Below, piece after piece: positions 8,412 to 15,706 of a stretch of DNA of 64,000 bases. Numbering within the stretch: the stretch's first letter is position 1; each line of letters starts with the position of its first letter. The stretch comes from Mucilaginibacter flavidus (lineage in GTDB: Bacteria; Bacteroidota; Bacteroidia; Sphingobacteriales; Sphingobacteriaceae): assembly GCF_024055575.1 (NCBI RefSeq), contig NZ_JAMXOE010000009.1:1-64000 (forward strand), written 5' to 3'. Under the pieces are notes generated by a model. It did not search any database and had not been told where the DNA came from. It was given only the letters and a program-made list of their open reading frames with translations. The translations under genes and the position numbers were made by a program.

Positions 8412-10019
8412 TTATTTTTTTGGCTTAAGCTGTACTTTCTTGAAGTTAAATAACATCCCTGTAAACTTACTTTTGTTAAGCAGCATAGTTTTGTCGCGCG
8501 ATTCGGCAAGCGAGAAAGTTCGCTTGGCCGGGTCAACGCTTTGAATAACCTTTGTAGGCGCGGCATAAGCGTTTGTGGTTATCTTCGATATAATATGCCC
8601 CAATAATTTTTCTGTAGGGTCGCCAAAGTCTTTGGTGTAATCGTCAAAGTCATTTACTCCCGGAAGGCCAGAGGTGCCAGGGGTGAATCCGTCAAAATAA
8701 TCGCCCTGGTTTGCCGAATTTTTGGTTGAAAACTCAGGGGTAAACATTGTGTATTTGTTAATGCCTATATCAAAAAATCCAACCGGTTTACCATAGCTAG
8801 TCTCTCCAACAAGCTCAACATCCAGTACCGGGCGCAGGTTATTAATGGTAAGCTCGCTTGCCGAGGCTGTGCCTCCGGTTATGATAAAGAACACGCGGCC
8901 CACGTTTAAATTTCCCATTTTAGAAAATTTTGGTGTGTTATATTGAGAATTTAAGGAGTAATCAATTTGCGACAAGTTATATAAAGCTCCGGTGTTGTCT
9001 TTCCTTACCTGGTTTTTTAACAGTGTTTCGCTGTTCGACGACAAGATGCTGTTAAAATAAGTGTTATACATTAATGTATTATTTTTTGCAGTCGGTACCA
9101 GGTAATTGTCGATATACTCGGCTGTTGAAACATAACCACCACCGTTATAGCGTAAATCAACTGCGACATCCGTAACCCCTGCAGCGGTAAATTTTGCAAA
9201 AACGGCATCAAGTTTAGGGTCGGCATTTGCATCTGAGGTAAAACTGTTAAACACAAAATATCCCAGTTTTTTACCGCTGCCCAGATCAAGAACCGTATCT
9301 TTTAAAACTGGGTTTACGTTATAATTTGCAGCGGCAAAGTTAACATCAAATGTCGAGCCATCGGGCTTTTTAACCGTCATTTTAATGTTGCCGCTATTGA
9401 AAACTGAGTTGTATAAAAAGTTGATATTGGTACCGGAGCCATCACCATAGGTAGTGCCGCCTGATACGCCGTCATAGGAAAGTTTGGTGTTGTTATTGAC
9501 ACTCATGATCTCGTAGCCGCGCCTTAAACCTGCGAGGCCAGCCGGTGAACCAGGGTATACGTACACAATGCGCACATCGTTAACTGCCTGGTAGTTATAA
9601 TCAAAACCAAAATCGCCTTTAGTTCCATTTAGTGCGCCTGTTTCAGTACCGTCATCAATAAATGAATATTTAGCGCGACCCGGATTGTATTTGTAATACT
9701 CGTAGGGTTTACTGGTGGCTGGGTTGATTGCGTACTGTGACAGTGCGTCCAGTTCATCAGACAAAGCAGTTAGTGGGGCCGCATTAGTGAACGAGCGTGG
9801 TTTAAATGTTGCGTAAGTGGGTAACTGGTCGTTCCACAAATAAGCCTCTTTAGCGTATAGCCAAATGGAATCCTGTGCCAATTGTATTATCGTGCCCGTT
9901 TTTGATGGCTGCGTTGGGTCAGTGGGTGTGGTTCCCCCACTGCTACTTTTGCTGTTCTTCTTACATGATGACACAGCTACTGCCGCTACAACTAAAACTA
10001 AGTAAAATATTTTTTTCAT
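8412..10019 (-). CDS. S41 family C-terminal processing peptidase, lipoprotein
   Basis: 535 residues with a lipoprotein signal: MKKIFYLVLV core and lipobox VSSC, making Cys19 the lipidated residue, followed by a Lys/Ser/Thr-rich linker. A PDZ-like segment (about 145-230) contains VYPGSPAGLAGLRRGYEI. The tail-specific protease domain contains DVAVDLRYNGGG (284-295). The nucleophile region GGTASASELT has Ser386, and ETSYGKPVG has Lys411. The 25-residue Ser-Lys spacing equals that described for plant D1 processing protease, which supports a working Ser/Lys dyad. It is probably anchored in the envelope and trims periplasmic proteins. It ends against the smc terminator. The substrate is unknown. 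Confidence 0.9.
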   Translation of the reverse strand: MKKIFYLVLVVAAVAVSSCKKNSKSSSGGTTPTDPTQPSKTGTIIQLAQDSIWLYAKEAYLWNDQLPTYATFKPRSFTNAAPLTALSDELDALSQYAINPATSKPYEYYKYNPGRAKYSFIDDGTETGALNGTKGDFGFDYNYQAVNDVRIVYVYPGSPAGLAGLRRGYEIMSVNNNTKLSYDGVSGGTTYGDGSGTNINFLYNSVFNSGNIKMTVKKPDGSTFDVNFAAANYNVNPVLKDTVLDLGSGKKLGYFVFNSFTSDANADPKLDAVFAKFTAAGVTDVAVDLRYNGGGYVSTAEYIDNYLVPTAKNNTLMYNTYFNSILSSNSETLLKNQVRKDNTGALYNLSQIDYSLNSQYNTPKFSKMGNLNVGRVFFIITGGTASASELTINNLRPVLDVELVGETSYGKPVGFFDIGINKYTMFTPEFSTKNSANQGDYFDGFTPGTSGLPGVNDFDDYTKDFGDPTEKLLGHIISKITTNAYAAPTKVIQSVDPAKRTFSLAESRDKTMLLNKSKFTGMLFNFKKVQLKPKK

Positions 10020-10091
10020 ATTAATGAATATAAGTTATTTCGAATGAATAGGCTATTTAACGAAAATAAGCAAAGTATGTTATGATTTTAC

Positions 10092-10700
10092 TTATAAAAA
10101 TTCGTTTACATTTATATAATCAATGCCACTGGATTCGGCGCAAAGCCGGTCAATTTCAGCATTTTCTATCATCACTATATCCCGCCTTTGCAAGTTATGG
10201 TCTTTTATTAACATATCAATGGCATCGGTATCTGGCTTTGGCTTAATTTCATCAGTAAAATAAACTATTAAATATTGTTCAAGCCCGTGCCATTCTGTCT
10301 GTTTGATCTTATTCAGTTGTTTTGCCGGGTCGCCGTTGGTTACAATGAATATTTTTTTGCGGTCAACAACAATGTCCTGTAGCAAATTTAACATATTTTG
10401 GTACAACAGTAGCTTTAAAGGCAGTTTTGCAGTAACCATTAGGTGTTTTAAATTGCTGCGGTATTTTTCGTCAATGTTAAGTTTTTCCTTCTGCCTGTCA
10501 AAAACAAACTCCTTACCTTCATTTATATACGTGTTTACCATCAGGTCGGTTGTCTGCCTGGCATCAATAAGTGTAGTATACTCTAAAAGGCCGGAAAAAA
10601 GGTAATAAACCTGGAATAAATAGTCTTTTTCGGGGTATAGCACATCGTCCAATTCAAATATAAATGCCTGCTTACGGTTGTCTATGTCGGTATATTTCAT
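10092..10700 (-). CDS. HAD superfamily protein, probably catalytically inactive
   Basis: 202 residues with the overall pattern of a HAD hydrolase with an alpha-helical cap. Motif I reads IFELDDVLYP (14-23), whereas working enzymes have FDLDDTLYP: the nucleophilic Asp is replaced by Glu16. Motif II is kept as FIVTNGD, and motif III Lys is present in KPKPD. Motif IV, normally VGD, reads MIENAEID, so the magnesium-binding Asp is also missing. Both substitutions were checked in the codons (GAA, and GAA AAT). The fold assignment is fairly safe. Loss of phosphatase activity is an inference from two missing acidic residues. The gene diverges from the YdeI-like gene and stands alone. Confidence 0.75.
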   Translation of the reverse strand: MKYTDIDNRKQAFIFELDDVLYPEKDYLFQVYYLFSGLLEYTTLIDARQTTDLMVNTYINEGKEFVFDRQKEKLNIDEKYRSNLKHLMVTAKLPLKLLLYQNMLNLLQDIVVDRKKIFIVTNGDPAKQLNKIKQTEWHGLEQYLIVYFTDEIKPKPDTDAIDMLIKDHNLQRRDIVMIENAEIDRLCAESSGIDYINVNEFL

Positions 10701-10854
10701 TCTATTAGTAACGTTTTCGCGAGCTGGGCGTTTGCATTGCCCTATCCGGGCACCCTCGCTTCTTCATTATTGCTATATTTTGGCCGGACGTTAATTTTTT
10801 GTAAAGATAAGAATCAGCCTTACTACATTTGCTATAACCCGCAAACTATAAGCT

Positions 10855-11523
10855 ATGGATGCAATAAGCCCTGTTGCAAAAAAACTACTGATAAAGCCCG
10901 GAAAAAACTGGCTGTTTTATAATGCGCCGGAGGATTACCTTGCGGTACTTGAACCGCTGCCCGAAGGTGCTGCAGCAAATTTTAGTACTGACGGCGAATT
11001 TGACGGCGTGCAGCTTTTTGTACAGAACAGCGGCGAGTTGATTGACAGCTTAAAAACCATAATGCCGATATTAAAGCCTGACACGGTCTTTTGGGTTACA
11101 TATCCTAAAAAGAGCTCGGGCATACCTTCGGATTTAGAAATGATGAGCAGCTGGGATGAATTGGACAGGTATGGTTACAATGGCGTTGCCGCCGCTGCTA
11201 TTAACGATATATGGACGGCCTTGCGTTTCAGACCAAAAGGGCAGTCAAAGGTACCCGACTCGTGCAATGAGGAAATTAAGAAAAACGACTACGCCAACTA
11301 CATTGACGTTGACAACAAACAAATAAAATTGCCTGACGAAATGCAGCAGGTGTTGGCCAACGAGCCGGTGGCGATGGAGTTTTATCAAAAGCTATCCTAC
11401 AGCAATAAAAAGGAATATGTGGCATGGATACTTTCGGCCAAACAGGAAAAAACAAAAAACGAGAGGCTGGTAAAATTGGTTGAAAAGCTGAGCGAAGGAA
11501 AGAAAAACCCATCGGAGAAATGA
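10855..11523 (+). CDS. YdeI/OmdA family protein with an N-terminal DUF3052-like half
   Basis: 222 residues without a signal peptide. The N-terminal half (about 1-125) starts AKKLLIKPGKNWLFYNAPED and resembles small DUF3052-type domains. The C-terminal half (about 150-215) contains LPDEMQQVLANEPVAMEFYQ and SYSNKKEYVAWILSAKQEKT, which match the bacteriocin-protection YdeI/OmpD-associated family. The biochemical role of either half is unknown. The stop codon overlaps the start of the next gene as ATGA (11520-11523), so the two are probably translationally coupled. Confidence 0.75.
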   Translation: MDAISPVAKKLLIKPGKNWLFYNAPEDYLAVLEPLPEGAAANFSTDGEFDGVQLFVQNSGELIDSLKTIMPILKPDTVFWVTYPKKSSGIPSDLEMMSSWDELDRYGYNGVAAAAINDIWTALRFRPKGQSKVPDSCNEEIKKNDYANYIDVDNKQIKLPDEMQQVLANEPVAMEFYQKLSYSNKKEYVAWILSAKQEKTKNERLVKLVEKLSEGKKNPSEK

Positions 11524-12026
11524 ATATTGATCGTATCATAAATAAAATCATTCCGCCCAGCGACCGTGAACATCGGGACGGGTTTGATAATACCGTTTAT
11601 ATCGATGAATTAAACGATGATGAAAAAGCGCAGTTAGTGGATAGATTGATTGCAATGTTATCCGATGCAATTGATCTTGACTATCTCGTGGTAGAAAGCC
11701 TGGGATACTTGAAATCGGATAAGGCTTTAGCTGAATTATATAAAAAGCTGACCGATGACTCGAGTAGTGTGGATATACTAGTTTTAACGTCCTCCATATT
11801 TATGATAATCAACGATAATTAGATGATTAATCTTGCGATATCTTCGTTTAAAAAGATGGATAACCCCGCCGATTCGTACTACAAATACAAATTAATTAGT
11901 GGTTTTTATTATTTGTCAAAGTTTTCAGCCCCTGCAACTAACGATGTAATTAAAAGCTATATCAGCCATAAAGATTATCTCGTCTCATACAATGCAAAAC
12001 GAGATTATAACGGCACCTTAAGTTAG
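11520..12026 (+). pseudogene. HEAT-repeat protein gene interrupted by an in-frame TAG
   Basis: Two open segments lie end to end in the same frame: 100 codons, a TAG at 11820-11822, then 67 codons beginning ATG at 11823. Joined, they give about 168 codons. The first part contains the HEAT-like helix pair LVVESLGYLKSDKALAELYK. The second has KLISGFYYLSKFSAPATNDV and ends DYLVSYNAKRD, again HEAT-like. Single-base changes of TAG would give sense codons for Gln, Lys, Glu, Trp or Leu. The simplest reading is a recent nonsense mutation or an assembly error. Stop-restart translation across TAGATG remains possible. The first start overlaps the YdeI-like gene. Confidence 0.65.
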
Positions 12027-12052
12027 GAAAGTTTTTTATTTTTATTTTGCGT

Positions 12053-12090
12053 AACCAATCGGTTTCATATATATTTATAACCGAAAGGTT
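12053..12090 (+). promoter_or_regulatory. Tandem AACC-N4-GGTT operator upstream of the ArsR-like gene
   Basis: Two near-identical 19-base blocks, TAACCAATCGGTTTCATAT (12052-12070) and TAACCGAAAGGTTTCATAT (12078-12096), each contain the dyad AACC-N4-GGTT (12053-12064 and 12079-12090). Centre-to-centre spacing is 26 bases. They end just before the start codon at 12108. Dyads of this kind next to an ArsR gene suggest autoregulation. That is inferred from position and symmetry. Confidence 0.65.
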
Positions 12091-12107
12091 TCATATGACC
12101 TTGTGTT

Positions 12108-12428
12108 ATGCGCAGAGATGTTTTCCAGGCAATTGCCGACCCAACCCGGAGAGAGATAATAGGCTTATTGGTCAACCAGCAACTAAACCTTAATTCAATA
12201 GCCGATAATTTTGATATCAGCCGCCCCGCTGTATCCAAACACATAAAGATTTTAACGCAATGTGGCCTGATAACTATCAAACAGGATGGGCGCGACAGGT
12301 ACTGTAAAGCCAATTTTGTAAAGCTTAACGAAGTGGCAAGCTGGGTGGACCAATACCGAAAATTCTGGAACCAGAAGCTGGATGCACTCGGCGATTTTTT
12401 GGACAAAGAAACTAAGGACAATCAATAA
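12108..12428 (+). CDS. ArsR family winged-helix transcriptional regulator
   Basis: 106 residues. The winged helix-turn-helix begins RRDVFQAIADPTRREII (2-18) and continues NSIADNFDISRPAVSKHIKI, with the recognition helix in SRPAVSKH. The wing lies around LITIKQDGRDRYCKA. No cysteine pair of the metal-sensing type is seen in the recognition helix. Small regulators of this subtype are typically encoded next to an AHSA1/SRPBCC gene, as here (17 bases downstream), and repress that operon. A tandem dyad upstream fits this role. The inducer is unknown. Confidence 0.92.
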   Translation: MRRDVFQAIADPTRREIIGLLVNQQLNLNSIADNFDISRPAVSKHIKILTQCGLITIKQDGRDRYCKANFVKLNEVASWVDQYRKFWNQKLDALGDFLDKETKDNQ

Positions 12429-12445
12429 TAATAAAAAAACAAATT

Positions 12446-12871
12446 ATGGAAACAGTACCTTTTGTAATTGAACGCACCTATAACGCCACAGCCGACAGAG
12501 TATGGCAAGCTATTACCGACAGGGATAAAATGGAGCAATGGTACTTTAAACTAAAGGAATTTAAGCCTGAAGTTGGCTTTGAATTTGAATTTGAAGGCGG
12601 CCCGCCTGAAAAGACCTTTTTGCACCTTTGCAAGGTTATTGAAGTAATACCTGGTAAAAAACTTACACATAGCTGGCGGTACGATGGGTATGAAGGTAAC
12701 TCGTTCGTGACCTGGGAAGTTTTTGATGAAGGCGATAAAACCCGCGTTAAGCTTACCCATGCCGGGCTGGAAACCTTCCCTGCAATCCCCGATTTTGCCA
12801 AGGAAAACTTTGTAATGGGCTGGACAGATATTCTTGGGCGGATGTTGAAGGAATATTTAGAAAAGGCCTGA
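12446..12871 (+). CDS. SRPBCC domain protein, AHSA1 (Hsp90 ATPase activator-like) family
   Basis: 141 residues, forming one START/SRPBCC fold. It begins with the family signature IERTYNATADRVWQAITD (about 8-25). The middle contains KVIEVIPGKKLTHSWRYDGY, and the end is GWTDILGRMLKEYLE. Such proteins have a deep hydrophobic pocket for a small ligand. Despite the family name, most bacterial members have no shown Hsp90 role. It is the partner of the ArsR-like gene just upstream and should share its promoter and operator. A weak hairpin follows the stop codon. Confidence 0.9.
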   Translation: METVPFVIERTYNATADRVWQAITDRDKMEQWYFKLKEFKPEVGFEFEFEGGPPEKTFLHLCKVIEVIPGKKLTHSWRYDGYEGNSFVTWEVFDEGDKTRVKLTHAGLETFPAIPDFAKENFVMGWTDILGRMLKEYLEKA

Positions 12872-12886
12872 TAAAATTGGATTTGT

Positions 12887-12910
12887 GGAGATACAGCTAT
12901 TTGTGTCTCC
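12887..12910 (+). terminator. Hairpin after the AHSA1 gene
   Basis: GGAGATACA (12887-12895) pairs with TGTGTCTCC (12902-12910) apart from one wobble pair, and AATTTTGC follows. It resembles the GAGACGCAA hairpin at 60282-60302, so it may belong to the same dispersed family. Confidence 0.45.
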
Positions 12911-12933
12911 AATTTTGCTAATTTTGCAACGAT

Positions 12934-13152
12934 ATGCAGCAACAGCCCAACAACAAGCTTCACGGTAAAACTTTAGAAATGATACTGAACGCGCTGGTGG
13001 CCTACTATGGCTGGCCGGAGTTGGGTTATCGTATCCGGATTAATTGTTTTTTGGATAATCCCAGCATTAAATCGAGCCTCACCTTCCTTCGCAAAACACC
13101 ATGGGCAAGAAAAAAAGTTGAGGACTTATATTTGGATAGTCCGGTAGACTAG
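12934..13152 (+). CDS. VF530 family DNA-binding protein (DUF2132)
   Basis: 72 residues, the typical length of the family. The pattern [20 protein letters not shown], then [10 protein letters not shown], then [20 protein letters not shown] covers nearly the whole protein and matches VF530/DUF2132. The family is described as DNA binding by structural similarity; its cellular role is unknown. It may be read from the ArsR/AHSA1 promoter (62-base gap with a weak hairpin) or from its own. Confidence 0.85.
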   Translation: MQQQPNNKLHGKTLEMILNALVAYYGWPELGYRIRINCFLDNPSIKSSLTFLRKTPWARKKVEDLYLDSPVD

Positions 13153-13191
13153 AGGTAAGATACTAACAACCATGTTATTGCTAGGTATGAA

Positions 13192-13262
13192 GCAATCGCG
13201 AACTAAGCAGGTCTGCTCTGTATAGCATGCGATTGCCGCGCTCGTTCCTCGCTCGCAATGAC
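13192..13262. repeat. Intergenic repeat with inverted GCAATCGC ends
   Basis: GCAATCGC (13192-13199) and GCGATTGC (13228-13235) form an inverted repeat, followed by CGCGCTCGTTCCTCGCTCGC and AATGAC. Sequences containing the CTCGTTCCTCGCTCGCAATG core are familiar to me as dispersed intergenic elements in Bacteroidota. Only one copy is visible here. Confidence 0.4.
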
Positions 13263-13294
13263 AATTTCTAAAGCCTTTCAGCGCTCAGCTCTTC

Positions 13295-14605
13295 CTACCC
13301 GTGCTTTTTCTTCTTATTCATCTTGGCCTTAACACCTGAACTATAGTTATAAGTTTTAGCGTTTTCTGGCTTTTTTTGGTGAAAGGCCTCCCCGGCTACC
13401 GGTGCTGCGTTTTTATTTTTTACCGGCTTTTTCTCTTCAGTAGCAGCCGGTTTATTTTCCTGTTCAATTACTAAATCGTCGGGCAGGTCTCCAACAGGTA
13501 TTTTTTGACCGATGGCCTGCTCAATTCGCCGCACCATGGTAAGTTCAAGGTCGGTGGTGAATGTTATGGCCAGTGTTTCTTCGGTATCGGCAGGGGTTTT
13601 ATTAATTATCCGGTTAATAAAAGTTTCTTTTTCTTCAGGCAGTTCGAAATGGATGATGAAGGGAATATAACTTATATCGATATTTTCGTGGCCCTCATTG
13701 CAAACTATCAGCACTTTTGTATTCGCCGATAATTTGAAATCTTCTACTGATGTTAAACCAGTCATTTCTATCGTCCAGGAGTTCAATACTGCAACAGCGG
13801 TGTTTTGACGGTTTTGCAGTGTTTTGTAAAGCTTTTCGGCTGTGTGGCGGGTATTTACAAACACAACTGTTTTGGTAAATACCTCACTATCCTGCATAAA
13901 CAGGTTAAGCAAGTTAAGTTTGGTGACAAAGTTTGGCACATGGTACAGTACCTGGGGCAATGTATCAAGCGTGGTTTCTGCAACTTCTTCTACTTCAACA
14001 ACGGTTGCTGCCCCCATAAACGGCGCAATCATTTTGTTAAGCTTATCATGTATCACCTCGGTAAACACCAGGCGCTGGCACTTGGTTATGCTATTGGCAA
14101 GTTCAACCACCGGGAGCTGCAGGCCTTGCTTAACAATCAAGTCGGCATCGTCAACCACCAACAATTCAATTTTATTCAAATTAAGGCCGAGTTTTAGGTA
14201 AATTGCCCGGGCCCTGTCGGGTGTGGCAACTACAATATCCGCACCGTCGGCAAGGGCATCCATTTGTGCCTCGGTGCCTGTGGCAGCATATAGCCCAACA
14301 ATGGCTATGTTTTTATTTTTGCTGAAGTGTTCCAATCCGCTTATTACAGCCAATACTTCGTCCTTTGTTGGTACCAGTATCAACACTAACGGTACACCTT
14401 CAGCATTGTATCTTATCTTATTTAAAACGGCTAAAATATAGGTAGTGGTTTTCCCGCAACCCTCAGGGCCGGCAATAATTACGTCCTGGCCACCGTAAAT
14501 GCGCGCCAGTGTTTTTTGCTGAACCTCTTTCGGGCTGGTATACCCAGCTTCGGTTATAGTACGTACAAGTTGTTTATTAAGCTTTAATTTTTCTGACCAC
14601 GCCAT
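13295..14605 (-). CDS. DEAD-box RNA helicase-like protein with degenerate catalytic motifs
   Basis: 436 residues with the two RecA-like domains of a DEAD-box helicase and a Lys-rich, low-complexity tail (about 385-436). A Q-motif-like segment GYTSPKEVQQKTL (21-33) and Walker A GPEGCGKTT (46-54) are present. Motif II reads DDAD (152-155) instead of DEAD, so the catalytic Glu is Asp. Motif III, normally SAT, reads TEV (182-184). Motif VI, normally HRxGRxGR, reads NRIINKTP (331-338), so the arginine finger is not evident. ATP binding looks possible; unwinding is doubtful. It lies 92 bases downstream of truA on the same strand, which hints at an RNA-related role. Annotation as a helicase should be treated with caution. 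Confidence 0.8.
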   Translation of the reverse strand: MAWSEKLKLNKQLVRTITEAGYTSPKEVQQKTLARIYGGQDVIIAGPEGCGKTTTYILAVLNKIRYNAEGVPLVLILVPTKDEVLAVISGLEHFSKNKNIAIVGLYAATGTEAQMDALADGADIVVATPDRARAIYLKLGLNLNKIELLVVDDADLIVKQGLQLPVVELANSITKCQRLVFTEVIHDKLNKMIAPFMGAATVVEVEEVAETTLDTLPQVLYHVPNFVTKLNLLNLFMQDSEVFTKTVVFVNTRHTAEKLYKTLQNRQNTAVAVLNSWTIEMTGLTSVEDFKLSANTKVLIVCNEGHENIDISYIPFIIHFELPEEKETFINRIINKTPADTEETLAITFTTDLELTMVRRIEQAIGQKIPVGDLPDDLVIEQENKPAATEEKKPVKNKNAAPVAGEAFHQKKPENAKTYNYSSGVKAKMNKKKKHG

Positions 14606-14697
14606 CCTTTTAATTTAAAAATCCCGAAGGAGCGCAAAATTACCCTTTTTATAGCTAAGTTTCTGCTATTTAATATAATGAGCTATTTTGAGGCGAT

Positions 14698-15507
14698 TTA
14701 AACCGCCACCCAGTCGCAGTCAACGTCGTGCTGCAGCATAGTTGTAAATGTAGTGGCAGGTGGCAAATCAAGGTATGGATAGGTGACTTTCGACAGGTAC
14801 AGTCCCTGAGGATAAGCCGGGATAATGATTTTAGGCGTCTCTTTGGCACTAAGATAATGCTCAAATTCGTCCACGCTCATTTTGCCTTCGCCAATTTCAA
14901 GAAGCCGACCGATTATGATCCTAACCATCTTGCTTAAAAAGCGATTGGACGAAATTTGAAATCTTATTTTATCACCACTGTTATTAATGAACAAACCCGC
15001 TGAAGATACATTGCAGATAGTACTTTCCTGCCTGTCAGGCATTTTACAGAAGCCACGGTAATCGTTGTAAAGCGGGAGCAGAGCAACGGCCGCCTTCATG
15101 CTGTCAAGGTTGAGTTGCGGACCTAGATACAACGAACTGAAATTGCTTAGGAAAGGGTCTTTATACGTATGGATAAAGTAATCATAACTCCGCTGAACGG
15201 CATCAAAACGCGCATGCGGCAAACCCTGCATCGGGATGATCTCAAAAACAGCTATATCATCGGGCAAAATTTTATTTAACCGGAAAAAGAATTCATCATC
15301 CAAATCCTGTTCAATATCAGCATGAAAAAAGAACTGGGCCGCATGCACCTGTGCATCGGTACGCCCACAGCCGTTAATGTTTACGGTCGATTTTAATAAT
15401 TTACCAAGGGCAGTTTCTAAAACTTCCTGCACATTCAAAACGCCGGGATGTTTTTGCCAGCCGCTGTAGTTAGTGCCATGATAGGCTATGTGGAAGAAGT
15501 AGCGCAA
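14698..15507 (-). CDS. truA: tRNA pseudouridine(38-40) synthase TruA
   Basis: 269 residues. TruA converts uridines 38-40 of the tRNA anticodon stem-loop to pseudouridine. The N-terminus reads RYFFHIAYHGTNYSGWQ, and the catalytic Asp is Asp51 in NGCGRTDAQVHA. Later blocks include PHARFDAVQRSYDYFI and FLSKMVRIIIGRLLEIGEGK, all typical of the family. The start codon is TTG: an in-frame TAA lies four codons upstream and no ATG is available between. A strong palindrome lies about 43 bases upstream and may belong to its leader. Confidence 0.95.
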   Translation of the reverse strand: MRYFFHIAYHGTNYSGWQKHPGVLNVQEVLETALGKLLKSTVNINGCGRTDAQVHAAQFFFHADIEQDLDDEFFFRLNKILPDDIAVFEIIPMQGLPHARFDAVQRSYDYFIHTYKDPFLSNFSSLYLGPQLNLDSMKAAVALLPLYNDYRGFCKMPDRQESTICNVSSAGLFINNSGDKIRFQISSNRFLSKMVRIIIGRLLEIGEGKMSVDEFEHYLSAKETPKIIIPAYPQGLYLSKVTYPYLDLPPATTFTTMLQHDVDCDWVAV

Positions 15508-15549
15508 GGCGAAAAGTTAATGAATACCCGAATGTCGCAAGGTACGGAC

Positions 15550-15582
15550 AGATTTACGAAGTTTATAAAACTTCGTAAATCT
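15550..15582. repeat. Perfect palindrome upstream of truA, partly repeated at 25.6 kb
   Basis: AGATTTACGAAGTTT (15550-15564) and AAACTTCGTAAATCT (15568-15582) are exact complements around a 3-base loop. The right arm plus TAT recurs at 25580-25597. The stem is too long to be chance. It could be a dispersed element, a leader structure for truA or a terminator. Confidence 0.65.
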
Positions 15583-15670
15583 TATTGTCAACAAAAAAAC
15601 CGACCAGCTTTCGCCGAACGGTTTCCATTGTATAGTTGATTGATTGATCCTTGTTTATGCAGGAGGACAG

Positions 15671-15700
15671 AAACTAATCTCTAATCTCCAGCCTCTAATC
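15671..15700. repeat. CTAATCTCTAATC-type word repeat, copy 2
   Basis: AACTAATCTCTAATCTCCAG followed by CCTCTAATC. It nearly matches the stretch at 4637-4666 and lies directly downstream of the gltD stop codon (gltD is on the minus strand). Confidence 0.7.
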
Positions 15701-15706
15701 ACTCAT

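Noticed and set aside
13842..14201. Two overlapping plus-strand frames of 119-130 residues opposite the helicase-like gene
   Set aside because: Both are antisense to a coherent coding frame and lack recognisable features.
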